10,898 bases of DNA from JAWXBR01 sp046595995 (GCA_046595995.1 JBKJNB010000035.1:1-10898), one strand, 5' to 3'. Shown: positions 1 through 7,770, numbered from the stretch's first letter. The notes: generated by a model not told the origin, from the sequence alone. Numbers and translations are program-made.

Positions 1-2775
1 CTTGAACATGGCGACCCGACACCACCTGCTGCACCTGCTGCACCTGCTGCACCTGCTGCACCTGCTGCACCAGTTGCACCTGCTGCGCCGGTTGCGTTGC
101 CGGTAGCGGAGCCAGTAGCAGAACAGGCCATGATTGCTGAGAGTGTGCCTACAGAAATTGAGGCTACACCAACTGAAGCAGCCCCTGTTGTAAGCGCAGC
201 TACAGAGCCAGTAAGCGAGCCAACACAGGCCAGCGTTACGACACCTGCCGCGGAACAGAAGGCAAAGGCTGATGCCGGACCCGCTGTTGGAGCAAAGATT
301 GACCTGAAGGCGGCAAAAGCCAAAGGCAAACAGCCGCCTGGCGGCTGGAATGAGAAAGAACTTAAGGCAAGCGCGCAGACGACAATGCGTGATGGTGGGC
401 AACAAAAGCCCCCTCAGCCGAAGGCGCCCCCTCAGCCCCCTCCACCACTTGCAGAGCCTTCGAAAGAGGTCGCTGCTGCAATGGACGCGCATGCCGAGGA
501 GAAGAAGAAACGTCCACGCAAAAACGTAATAGAAGTCCAGCTGCAACAAGGTCCAGGTGGACATCAGCTTAAGGGGCTCACAGTTCTTGGTAAAATCGAT
601 CTCGCGCCGAAGGTTGAGCCACGCGCACGTCCGACGCGCGACGACAGAGGCCCGCGCCCAGGCGAACGACCACGCGATGGTGCAAACAAAGGAACGATTG
701 GTGACGCGATGGCAGCACGCGGACCTCGTCCGACGGGCAGTCCGTCTACCGGCGCTGGACCTGGTAGCAGCGGTGGAGGAATGGGTCCGAACAAGAAGCC
801 CGCATCCGCAGCAGCCAAGGCCCTCGCCGACAAAAAGAAACGCAAGAACACGAAGGGCATGCGCGAGCAGGTTTCTTCTACAGATGTCGACCGCGCAATA
901 CGGGCAACACTATCCGGACTTGAAGTAGCAGCGGGTAGCCGCAACAAGTCGAAGAAGATGCGGCGCATGGTTCGCGAAGAAAAAGAAGCACAACGTCAAG
1001 AGGACCTCGCACGCGAGTCGAGCGTTCTTCGCTTGTCAGAATTTGTTACGACAGCCGATCTTGCAAACATGATGCGCGTTACAGCGGCCGACATCATCAT
1101 GAAGTGTATGGCTCTTGGGTTAATGGTGTCGATTAATCAGCGCCTCGACAAAGACACGATTACACTTATCGCGAGTGACTACGATTTCGAAGTCGACTTT
1201 GTCGATGATCAGAGCTCACAAGACGTAGAGGATATTGAAGACGACGAAGAAACGCTAATGCCGCGCCCACCGATTGTTACGATCATGGGCCACGTCGATC
1301 ACGGCAAGACATCGCTTCTCGATTACATCCGCAACGCTAACGTAGTCTCGGGCGAAGCTGGTGGCATTACGCAGCACATTGGTGCGTACAGTGTGAAACG
1401 TCCGGACGGACGTTCCATTACGTTCCTCGATACGCCGGGTCACGAAGCGTTTACCGCTATGCGTGCTCGCGGCGCGCAGGTAACGGACATCGTTGTGCTT
1501 GTTGTTGCTGCCGATGATTCCGTAATGCCTCAGACGATTGAAGCAATCTCGCACGCTCAGGCTGCGAACGTTCCAATCGTTGTTGCTATTAACAAGATCG
1601 ACCGTGCAGACGCAAACCCCGATCGCATTCGACAACAGCTTGCCGATCACGGCGTGCTTGTCGAAGAGTGGGGTGGTAAGAACCAGGCTGCAGAGATTTC
1701 TGCGAAAACTGGTCTAAACATCGAAACACTTCTAGAGAAGATTCTTCTCGAAGCAGACATTCTGAACTTGAAGGCCAATCCAGATCGCGCTGCGCGTGGT
1801 ACGGTTATCGAAGCGCACGTCGATAAGGGTCGTGGTAACGTGGTTACGGTTATCGTTCAAAAGGGAACGCTGAACGTAGGCGACATCTTTGTGGTGGGTC
1901 AGCACGCCGGTCGTGTTCGCGCCATGTTTGATGAGCGCGGCGTGCGTATCGAATCTGCTGGTCCGGCAGAGCCAGCACAGGTTACAGGGTTCGACGGATT
2001 GCCGAATGCCGGAGACATTCTTCTTGAAATGGAAACGGATGCAGAAGCGCGCGATGTGGCAACACGTCGTCAGCAACTCCGTCGCGAACAACAATTCCGC
2101 GGCATGCGCCACCTTACGCTCGACGATATCTCTGCACAGATTCAACAGGGTGGTGTGAAGGAATTGCGTCTTGTTGTTAAGGGTGATGTTAGCGGTTCAG
2201 TCGAAGCACTCTCCGATTCCTTGCAGAAGCTCTCGACACAAGAAGTCAAGGTTCGCATTCTGTACAAGGCAGTGGGTACGATTACCGAAAGCGACATCAT
2301 GCTTGCCTCCGCATCGGATGCAATTGTTGTCGGCTTTCAGGTTACCATTCCAACGCAAGCACGCAAGGTTGCTGAAGTCGAAGAGGTTGATGTACGTCTG
2401 TACTCGATTATCTATGACTGTATCAATGAAGTTCAGCTTGCACTCGAAGGCATGCTTACGCCTGATATCAAGGAAGAGATTACCGCAGTTGTCGAGGTAC
2501 GTGCAACATTCAAGATCAGTCGCCTCGGCGTGATTGCAGGTTGCTACGTGTTGTCAGGCAAAATCACACGTAACGATCGCGTACGTGTTCTGCGCGATGG
2601 CTTCGAGATTTACAAGGGCACTCTGAATTCGCTTAAGCGCATCAAGGATGATGTACGCGAAGTGGATACCGGATACGAGTGTGGTATCGGAATTAACGGC
2701 TTTAACGAAATCGCAGTTGGTGACATTGTCGAAGCCTATAAGACAGTTGAAATCAAACGTAAGCTTGCATCATAA
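1..2775 (+). CDS. infB: Translation initiation factor IF-2 (5' end outside window)
   Basis: IF-2 is the GTPase that brings initiator fMet-tRNA to the 30S subunit and promotes subunit joining. The frame is open from base 1, so the true start lies upstream; 924 residues are visible, numbered here from base 1. Residues 1-340 are a low-complexity Pro/Ala-rich then Lys/Arg/Gly-rich region typical of long IF2 N-termini. An IF2_N-type domain follows (about 341-402). The G domain has GHVDHGKT (430-437, bases 1288-1311), GGITQHIGAY for switch I, DTPGHEAF (1429-1452), NKID (1591-1602) and SAK (1699-1707). The beta-barrel, IF2 domain 3 and C-terminal fMet-tRNA-binding barrel follow, ending normally at TAA 2773-2775. 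The TTG at 97 is not a credible start because coding continues upstream of it. rbfA begins 3 nt later. Family identity is certain. Confidence 0.98.
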   Translation, partial: LEHGDPTPPAAPAAPAAPAAPAAPVAPAAPVALPVAEPVAEQAMIAESVPTEIEATPTEAAPVVSAATEPVSEPTQASVTTPAAEQKAKADAGPAVGAKIDLKAAKAKGKQPPGGWNEKELKASAQTTMRDGGQQKPPQPKAPPQPPPPLAEPSKEVAAAMDAHAEEKKKRPRKNVIEVQLQQGPGGHQLKGLTVLGKIDLAPKVEPRARPTRDDRGPRPGERPRDGANKGTIGDAMAARGPRPTGSPSTGAGPGSSGGGMGPNKKPASAAAKALADKKKRKNTKGMREQVSSTDVDRAIRATLSGLEVAAGSRNKSKKMRRMVREEKEAQRQEDLARESSVLRLSEFVTTADLANMMRVTAADIIMKCMALGLMVSINQRLDKDTITLIASDYDFEVDFVDDQSSQDVEDIEDDEETLMPRPPIVTIMGHVDHGKTSLLDYIRNANVVSGEAGGITQHIGAYSVKRPDGRSITFLDTPGHEAFTAMRARGAQVTDIVVLVVAADDSVMPQTIEAISHAQAANVPIVVAINKIDRADANPDRIRQQLADHGVLVEEWGGKNQAAEISAKTGLNIETLLEKILLEADILNLKANPDRAARGTVIEAHVDKGRGNVVTVIVQKGTLNVGDIFVVGQHAGRVRAMFDERGVRIESAGPAEPAQVTGFDGLPNAGDILLEMETDAEARDVATRRQQLRREQQFRGMRHLTLDDISAQIQQGGVKELRLVVKGDVSGSVEALSDSLQKLSTQEVKVRILYKAVGTITESDIMLASASDAIVVGFQVTIPTQARKVAEVEEVDVRLYSIIYDCINEVQLALEGMLTPDIKEEITAVVEVRATFKISRLGVIAGCYVLSGKITRNDRVRVLRDGFEIYKGTLNSLKRIKDDVREVDTGYECGIGINGFNEIAVGDIVEAYKTVEIKRKLAS
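25..96 (+). repeat. 9-bp tandem repeat encoding Pro-Ala-Ala in IF-2 N-terminus
   Basis: Five identical copies of CCTGCTGCA lie at 25-69. Degenerate copies encoding Pro-Val-Ala and Pro-Ala-Ala continue to 96. Each unit is three codons, so gain or loss of copies keeps the infB frame and only changes the length of a flexible Pro/Ala linker. The perfect identity of the five copies, including third codon positions, suggests recent slippage expansion (inference). Confidence 0.9.
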
Positions 2776-2778
2776 GCC

Positions 2779-3162
2779 GTGTCAATCCGCACCGAACGTG
2801 TGGCCGGCGAAATCCAGAAGGCACTCGCCGGTCCCTTACAACGCATTGCCGGAGAAACCCAAGCCGGTTTCATTACGGTTACCGAAGTACGGCTATCACC
2901 CGACCTTCAGATAGCACGCGTTTATCTGAGCGTGTTCGGCGGCAAAGCGACACCCGGTGATGTACTGCAGTACATCGAGGATGAAGAAGCGGGCCGTTTA
3001 CGACATCACATTGCAAAGTCGGTTCGACTGCGGTACGTACCTCAGTTGAAATTCTTTATCGACGATTCATTAGATCATGCGCTGCGAATTAATGCACTGC
3101 TCGACAGTGTTCGTACACCAGACGAGCCAGCCAAAGAGGATGGGGCCCCGGGTGTTGTCTGA
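2779..3162 (+). CDS. rbfA: 30S ribosome-binding factor A
   Basis: RbfA is a small KH-fold protein that binds immature 30S subunits and helps 16S rRNA 5'-end maturation, notably under cold stress. The 127-residue product matches the family in length and pattern: an N-terminal helix starting MSIRTERVAGEIQKAL, the strand ITVTEVRLSPDLQIARVYLSV, and the C-terminal LRYVPQLKFFIDDSLDHALRI signature, followed by an acidic tail. The start is GTG 2779, the only one that gives the conserved N-terminus directly behind infB (3-nt gap). No independent Shine-Dalgarno sequence is obvious, so translational coupling to infB is likely (inference). The stop TGA lies 1 nt before the preferred truB start. Confidence 0.95.
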   Translation: MSIRTERVAGEIQKALAGPLQRIAGETQAGFITVTEVRLSPDLQIARVYLSVFGGKATPGDVLQYIEDEEAGRLRHHIAKSVRLRYVPQLKFFIDDSLDHALRINALLDSVRTPDEPAKEDGAPGVV

Positions 3163-3163
3163 A

Positions 3164-3922
3164 ATGCCCCTTTTGCAGCGCCCCATTGCCGACACACTGC
3201 CCGCGTGGACAGAATCAGCTCGGACTACGGGTGCTGTAGCGCTCATTGACAAAGAAGAAACATGGACTTCATTCGACGTCGTTGCAAAACTTCGTCGCAT
3301 GACTAAGGTTCGACGTGTCGGCCATGCCGGGACACTAGACCCTCTCGCCACCGGATTGCTCGTGTTATGTTTTGGTCCGGCGACCAAACAAATCAGCTTA
3401 ATCCAGGATGCCGACAAGACATACGAAGTCGTTGTTAAACTTGGAGCTACGACGCCTACCGACGATAGAGGAAGCGAAGAGTCGAAGGTTGAGGCCTCCG
3501 GCGCCACTGATGCCGACGCGGATGCCGACACACACATTGAAGAGCCTTCAGAGGCTCGCATTCAAGAGGCACTGCAACAGTTCGTTGGTACGATTGAACA
3601 AACGCCGCCAGCGTTTGCCGCTATTCGCCACCAGGGACGTCGGCAGTACGACCTAGCCCGCGAGGGCATTGCATTCGAGGAGCGCAGACGCACGGTTACC
3701 GTGCATGCCATCACAGACTTTAAATACGAATGGCCGTACGTGCACATGACGATTTCGTGTACGAAGGGCACATACATCCGTTCGATAGCACGTGACCTCG
3801 GCGCAGTACTTGGTGTTGGCGGTTATGTGTGGACACTCCGCCGAACGGCGATTGGAATAATGAACGTTGTCGATGCTGTGACGGTAGACGAAGTACGCGA
3901 TGCATTGATGGTGAGCGCATGA
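3164..3922 (+). CDS. truB: tRNA pseudouridine(55) synthase TruB, short form
   Basis: TruB converts U55 of the tRNA T-arm to pseudouridine and also acts as a tRNA chaperone. With ATG 3164 the product has 252 residues. HAGTLDPLATG carries the catalytic Asp at residue 59 (base 3338). Further family blocks are TSFDVVAKLR near residue 34, QTPPAFAAI, GRRQYDLAREG and GTYIRSIARDLG (202-213). The C-terminal PUA domain of the E. coli enzyme is absent, as in many shorter TruBs. An acidic Asp-Ala-rich insertion sits at about residues 105-125. An ATG at 3077 would overlap rbfA by 86 nt and is unlikely. GTG 3152 is a possible alternative, 11 nt after an AGAGGA at 3135-3140. The end overlaps ribF by ATGA. 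Confidence 0.94.
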   Translation: MPLLQRPIADTLPAWTESARTTGAVALIDKEETWTSFDVVAKLRRMTKVRRVGHAGTLDPLATGLLVLCFGPATKQISLIQDADKTYEVVVKLGATTPTDDRGSEESKVEASGATDADADADTHIEEPSEARIQEALQQFVGTIEQTPPAFAAIRHQGRRQYDLAREGIAFEERRRTVTVHAITDFKYEWPYVHMTISCTKGTYIRSIARDLGAVLGVGGYVWTLRRTAIGIMNVVDAVTVDEVRDALMVSA

Positions 3923-4857
3923 CAGTTGTTAATTATCAAAGCGATGAAATCGTTTTCGATAGGAACACGGTGCTAACAGTCGGCACATACGATGGCGTGC
4001 ATTGCGGTCATCAAGGCATTCTCAAGCAGATGCGTGAGCTTGCCGACAAAAGTGGTGGACGTGTGGTCGTAGTAACATTTCACCCGCATCCGCAGATCGT
4101 TTTGCAGCGTGAAGGTCGTGAGCCGGTTCGGCTTCTAACGAGCATCGACGAACGGTGTGAGATGCTAGAGGCAATGGGAGTTGACGTAACGGTTATCATC
4201 ACATTCACACGCGAGTTTGCAACAACACCGGCCGAGGAATTCGTCCGCGATGTTGCAAGAAAGGTTGGCGTACAACAGTTCTTCGTAGGTCACGATCACA
4301 TGTTCGGTAGAGATCGTGGCGGGAACGAAGAGTTGTTGCAACGACTGAGCATAGAATTGGAATTCGAGGTAAAGACACTCGAGCCATTACAGTGCGAAGG
4401 AGAGGTTGTTAGTAGCTCAAAAATTCGGGCGGCTTTGGTTTCAGGGAATATCGAGTCAGCAAATGCCATGCTTGGTAGACCGTACAATCTTTCGGGCACT
4501 GTAGTGCAGGGTGACGGACGTGGCCGTACGATTGGGTTTCCAACAGCGAACATCGAACCGGTTAATGCAAACAAACTCGTGCCAGGCAATGGCGTATACG
4601 TCGTGTCGTACGAGTTTGAAGGAAGGATCGTGAAGGGGCTTGCAAACATCGGACGCAGACCAACCTTCACAACGGATACTGAGACAACAATCGAAGTCCA
4701 TTTTCTCGATCTAGACGAAGACTTGTACGACCGCACGATTACGATTCATTTTCATGCGTTTATACGCAATGAAAAGAAATTCGAAAGTGCTGAAGCACTC
4801 ACAGAACAAATCGAAAACGACAAACAACACGCATACGAACTAACTGTAACACACTAA
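3919..4857 (+). CDS. ribF: Bifunctional riboflavin kinase / FAD synthetase
   Basis: RibF phosphorylates riboflavin to FMN and then adenylates FMN to FAD in the cytoplasm. The product is 312 residues, normal for the bacterial bifunctional enzyme. The N-terminal adenylyltransferase half shows GTYDGVHCGH (22-31), a variant of the usual GxFDGVHxGH nucleotide-binding motif, then TFHPHP, VGHDHMFGRDRGG, and SSSKIR (165-170), corresponding to the ISSTxIR motif. The C-terminal flavokinase half has GRTIGFPTAN (IGFPTAN at 205-211), GVY (225-227) and the GLANIGRRPTF block. ATG 3919 overlaps the truB stop as ATGA, implying coupled translation. An in-frame upstream start at 3829 would lie deep in truB and is not supported. 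The next gene, rpsO, starts 19 nt downstream. Confidence 0.96.
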   Translation: MTVVNYQSDEIVFDRNTVLTVGTYDGVHCGHQGILKQMRELADKSGGRVVVVTFHPHPQIVLQREGREPVRLLTSIDERCEMLEAMGVDVTVIITFTREFATTPAEEFVRDVARKVGVQQFFVGHDHMFGRDRGGNEELLQRLSIELEFEVKTLEPLQCEGEVVSSSKIRAALVSGNIESANAMLGRPYNLSGTVVQGDGRGRTIGFPTANIEPVNANKLVPGNGVYVVSYEFEGRIVKGLANIGRRPTFTTDTETTIEVHFLDLDEDLYDRTITIHFHAFIRNEKKFESAEALTEQIENDKQHAYELTVTH

Positions 4858-4876
4858 TTCATTCATCGGAGAAATC

Positions 4877-5143
4877 ATGGTCTCAAAGAGCAGGAAAGCA
4901 GAGATCATTGCACAACATGGTGGTAGCGCTGAGAATACAGGCAAACCCGAAGTGCAAGTGGCATTGCTGACCGAACACATCTCCCTATTGTCTGCCCACT
5001 GCGAGCAGAACAAGAAGGATCATCACAGCCGTCGCGGACTAATCATGTTGGTCAGCAGGCGTAAAACCTTGTTGTCCTACTTGTCCAAGAACAACATTCA
5101 GCGCTACCGCAGTATCGTGGCAGCATTAGGCCTACGTAAATAA
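4877..5143 (+). CDS. rpsO: 30S ribosomal protein S15
   Basis: S15 is a primary 16S rRNA binder of the 30S platform and contacts 23S rRNA at a bridge between subunits. The 88-residue product is full length for the family. It contains the GSAENTGKPEVQVALLTEHI segment, the HHSRRGL loop that binds the 16S three-way junction, and the final LSKNNIQRYRSIVAALGLRK. ATG 4877 is preceded by GGAGA at 4868-4872, the clearest Shine-Dalgarno sequence in the operon, consistent with the high and separately controlled expression needed for a ribosomal protein. A perfect hairpin begins 5 nt after the stop codon. Placement before pnp is the conserved arrangement. Confidence 0.97.
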   Translation: MVSKSRKAEIIAQHGGSAENTGKPEVQVALLTEHISLLSAHCEQNKKDHHSRRGLIMLVSRRKTLLSYLSKNNIQRYRSIVAALGLRK

Positions 5144-5147
5144 TCGT

Positions 5148-5180
5148 TGATCAGCGGCGCCCTAGTGGCGCCGCTGATCA
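5148..5180 (+). terminator. Perfect 14-bp hairpin downstream of rpsO (terminator or mRNA 3'-end stabiliser)
   Basis: The arm at 5148-5161 (TGATCAGCGGCGCC) is exactly complementary to 5167-5180, with a 5-nt loop, CTAGT. The stem is very GC-rich at the loop end. The downstream bases are ATTCTTG rather than a run of T, so strong intrinsic termination is doubtful. Partial termination, attenuation, or protection and processing of the rpsO mRNA 3' end fits better (inference). Each arm also contains the self-palindromes TGATCA and GGCGCC. Confidence 0.75.
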
Positions 5181-5210
5181 TTCTTGTAGACAGTCGACAA
5201 AATCACGCAG

Positions 5211-5266
5211 GGGGGGGTGGACGGATATCGGTCGGGATGCCCAATCGATATTCGTTCTCCTACCCC
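5211..5266 (+). promoter_or_regulatory. Long imperfect hairpin in pnp 5' leader (candidate RNase III / PNPase autoregulatory element)
   Basis: Bases 5211-5236 fold onto 5240-5266. I count 24 pairs, four of them G-U, with mismatches 5218/5258 and 5233/5243, a bulged A at 5262, and a 3-nt loop at 5237-5239. The longest block of continuous canonical pairs is 5225-5230 with 5246-5251. The base of the stem uses the G8 tract pairing with the CTCC and CCCC segments at 5257-5266. The hairpin ends 32 nt before the pnp start codon. In E. coli the pnp leader forms a long stem that RNase III cuts, after which PNPase represses its own mRNA (established for that species). A similar role here is inference from position and shape. 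Confidence 0.65.
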
Positions 5267-5298
5267 ACAACAAGTGCTCATTCACAAATGGACGTAGG

Positions 5299-7716
5299 AT
5301 GCATACAGTAAAAAGAATGCTCAACGGCAAGGAACTGTCACTGGAAACAGGACGCTTCGCAAAACTTGCCGACGCCGCCGTCATGGTACGGTACGGCGAC
5401 ACAATGGTATTGGTAACCGTAGTTGCCAATACAGAACCGAAGGACTTAGACTTCCTTCCGCTCACATGCGATTATCGCGAGAAGGCTGCTTCGGCCGGTA
5501 AGATTCCTGGTGGCTTCTTCCGCCGCGAGGCACGTCCGACAACCAAGGAAGTCCTTGCGTCGCGCCTCATCGATCGCCCCATTCGGCCCCTTATGCCAAA
5601 AGACTGGCGTCACGAGACTCAGATAATTGCAACGGTGTACTCGTACGATCGCGAAAACGAATCGGACGTGTTAGCAACGCTCGGCGCATCGGCTGCGCTA
5701 ACGATTAGCAACATTCCGTTCAACGGTCCGATTACTGTCGTTCGTGTTGGGCGCGTTAATGGCACGCTGATTATCAACCCCACACTTTCAGAAATCAAAG
5801 AGTCAGACATCGACATGCTTGTCGCTGGCTCCGATACATCAATCGTAATGGTTGAAGGGGCTTCGAAAGAAATCTCAGAAGAAGATTTCGTCGTAGCAAT
5901 GGAGTTTGGCCACGAAGGTATAAAGGTTTTGAACGGACTTCAGCTCGAACTTGCTGCGTTGTGCGGCAAGCCAAAGCGCGAAATCGTGAAGGCCGAGATT
6001 CCGGCAGAGATAAAGTCAACGATCGATACTGCGGTCACTCCGCTTATCCAAGAGCAGATCCGCAAGGAATCTGCAAAAGAAGCGCGTAGTGCGTTCCGAA
6101 AGCACATTCGTGTTGTTGCAATGGAAGCTATTGCACCACTCATTGCATCGAATGAGCTGTTTGCTGCAATGAAGTTCGATAAAATAGTTGACGGTCTGGT
6201 AAAGAAGATCGAAGCGCGTGAAATGCGCGAGATGATTCTTACCGAAGGCCGACGCCTCGACGGACGTAAGACAGACGAGATTCGCAACATCGCGGTTGAG
6301 ACGAACGTATTGCCACGCGCGCACGGTTCAGCACTCTTCACACGCGGCGAAACACAATCGCTTACGACAGTAACGCTTGGTACGAAGCGCGATCAGCAGC
6401 TAATTGACGGACTCATGCCGACGTATGAGATTCGTTACATGCTGCACTACAACTTCCCGCCGTTCTCTACGGGTGAAGCCGGACGTTTCGGCTTTACAAG
6501 CCGACGCGAAATCGGTCACGGTGATCTTGCGGAACGCTCGCTCGAAAACTTCATACCAAACGATGATGATTTCCCTTACACCATTCGCGTTGTATCGGAC
6601 ATCCTCGAGTCGAACGGCTCATCGTCGATGGCAACAGTTTGTGCAGGCTCGCTTGCACTCTTCCAAGCAGGCGTTCCGATGAAGAAGGCCGTTGCTGGTA
6701 TTGCAATGGGTCTCATCCTCGAAGATGGACGTGTAGCTGTGCTTAGTGACATCCTGGGCGATGAAGACTTCTTGGGTGACATGGATTTCAAAGTCACTGG
6801 TACCGCAGAAGGTATCACTGCTTGCCAGATGGACATCAAGGTCGAAGGGCTTAGCGTAGACATCATGCGTAAGGCGCTCGCGCAGGCACACACAGGTCGT
6901 ATGCACATCCTTGGCATTATGAACGAAGCGATGAGCAAGCCAAACGAAGAGATATCTCCGTTTGCTCCAAAGCTTACAACCATCTACGTACCTGTCGAAA
7001 TGATTGGTCTCGTAATCGGTCCGGGCGGCGAAACCATTCGCAGCATCGTCAAAGAAACCGGTGCTGAAATCAACATCGATGACGACGGTAAGGTCACGAT
7101 TGCAGCAGTCAATTCAGAGAACGCACAAGCCGCAGTAGACCGCATCAAAGCGCTTACACGTCCTGTCGAGCTCGGCATGGTCTACCAAGGAACTGTTAAG
7201 GAAATCCGCGAAGGTCTCGGCGCATTCGTAGAGTTCCTTCCGAAGAAGCAAGGTCTCTTGCACGTCTCACAACTCGATTATAAACGAGTTGAGAATGTAA
7301 GCGACGTACTTAAAGTCGGCGAAGTCCTCGACGTAAAGGTCATCGAAGTGCAACCAGACGGCAAGGTTCGTCTATCGCGCCGCGCAACCATGCCTCCGCC
7401 AGAAGGTTGGACAGAAGAGCCACCACGCTCACGTCCACCAAGCGGTGGCGGCTACGATCGCGGCGGCCCACGTCGTGATGGCGGCGGACGCGACGACCGT
7501 GGTCCACGCCGCGACGACCGTGGCGGCGGACGCGACGATCGGGGTCCACGCCGCGACGACCGTCCACGTGACGACCGTCCACATGACGACCGTCCACGTG
7601 ATGATCGTCCACGCGACGACCGTCCACGCGATGATCGTCCACGTGACGACCGTCCACGCGACGACGGCGACCGTCCACGTAACGAGGGTGGTGGCGATCA
7701 GGGCTCGAACGGATAA
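5299..7716 (+). CDS. pnp: Polyribonucleotide nucleotidyltransferase (PNPase)
   Basis: PNPase is the trimeric phosphorolytic 3'-to-5' exoribonuclease of mRNA decay and sRNA turnover. The 805-residue product has the full order: first RNase PH domain (from about residue 8, ETGRFAKLADAAV), alpha-helical linker (about 240-320), second RNase PH domain with RRLDGR and the catalytic GDMDFKV block (Asp490, Asp496 and Lys498, equivalent to E. coli D486/D492/K494), KH domain with IGPGG near 573-577, and S1 domain from about 626. After about residue 705 comes an Arg/Asp/Gly/Pro-rich tail of roughly 100 residues, largely made of tandem repeats. ATG 5299 gives the usual family N-terminus; GTAGG is directly adjacent, so the ribosome site is poor. 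ATG 5317 is an alternative. The 155-nt leader carries two hairpins. Confidence 0.97.
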   Translation: MHTVKRMLNGKELSLETGRFAKLADAAVMVRYGDTMVLVTVVANTEPKDLDFLPLTCDYREKAASAGKIPGGFFRREARPTTKEVLASRLIDRPIRPLMPKDWRHETQIIATVYSYDRENESDVLATLGASAALTISNIPFNGPITVVRVGRVNGTLIINPTLSEIKESDIDMLVAGSDTSIVMVEGASKEISEEDFVVAMEFGHEGIKVLNGLQLELAALCGKPKREIVKAEIPAEIKSTIDTAVTPLIQEQIRKESAKEARSAFRKHIRVVAMEAIAPLIASNELFAAMKFDKIVDGLVKKIEAREMREMILTEGRRLDGRKTDEIRNIAVETNVLPRAHGSALFTRGETQSLTTVTLGTKRDQQLIDGLMPTYEIRYMLHYNFPPFSTGEAGRFGFTSRREIGHGDLAERSLENFIPNDDDFPYTIRVVSDILESNGSSSMATVCAGSLALFQAGVPMKKAVAGIAMGLILEDGRVAVLSDILGDEDFLGDMDFKVTGTAEGITACQMDIKVEGLSVDIMRKALAQAHTGRMHILGIMNEAMSKPNEEISPFAPKLTTIYVPVEMIGLVIGPGGETIRSIVKETGAEINIDDDGKVTIAAVNSENAQAAVDRIKALTRPVELGMVYQGTVKEIREGLGAFVEFLPKKQGLLHVSQLDYKRVENVSDVLKVGEVLDVKVIEVQPDGKVRLSRRATMPPPEGWTEEPPRSRPPSGGGYDRGGPRRDGGGRDDRGPRRDDRGGGRDDRGPRRDDRPRDDRPHDDRPRDDRPRDDRPRDDRPRDDRPRDDGDRPRNEGGGDQGSNG
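7561..7686 (+). repeat. 15-bp tandem repeats encoding Arg-Pro-Arg-Asp-Asp in PNPase tail
   Basis: Seven in-register 15-bp units, consensus CGTCCACGYGAYGAY, run from 7561 to 7665 (residues 755-789). One unit has His in place of Arg. After a Gly-Asp insertion a last diverged unit lies at 7672-7686. Related Arg-Asp-Asp-Arg-Gly-Pro units precede them from about 7483. The copies differ mainly at synonymous positions, so the array is not entirely a recent expansion. The product is a highly charged, disordered tail likely to bind RNA or protein partners (inference). Confidence 0.9.
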
Positions 7717-7770
7717 TCAGCTCAGATGAACCGACGGTCAACTCGAAAACAGAACAGACATGACATTAAC

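Noticed and set aside
97..99. TTG as the infB start codon
   Set aside because: The same frame remains open and in Pro/Ala-coding style to base 1, so the gene begins upstream of the window.
1255..1650. Minus-strand open frame opposite the IF-2 G domain
   Set aside because: It is antisense to a highly conserved region, has no ribosome site or domain, and is typical of mirror frames at this base composition.
3077..3163. Upstream in-frame ATG for truB
   Set aside because: It would overlap rbfA by 86 nt and add residues that do not resemble any TruB N-terminus. ATG 3164, or possibly GTG 3152, fits operon spacing better.
5178..5465. Minus-strand open frame across the pnp leader and start
   Set aside because: The sequence is Ser/Arg-rich without family similarity and is explained by the structured leader plus antisense of pnp.
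7561..7686. Regular short repeats considered as a CRISPR-like array
   Set aside because: The units are 15 bp, contiguous with no spacers, and in frame within pnp.
7340..7741. Long minus-strand and +2-frame open frames over the PNPase tail with His/Val/Thr repeats
   Set aside because: They are shadows of the 15-bp repeat array. A 15-bp in-frame repeat without stops opens other frames automatically.
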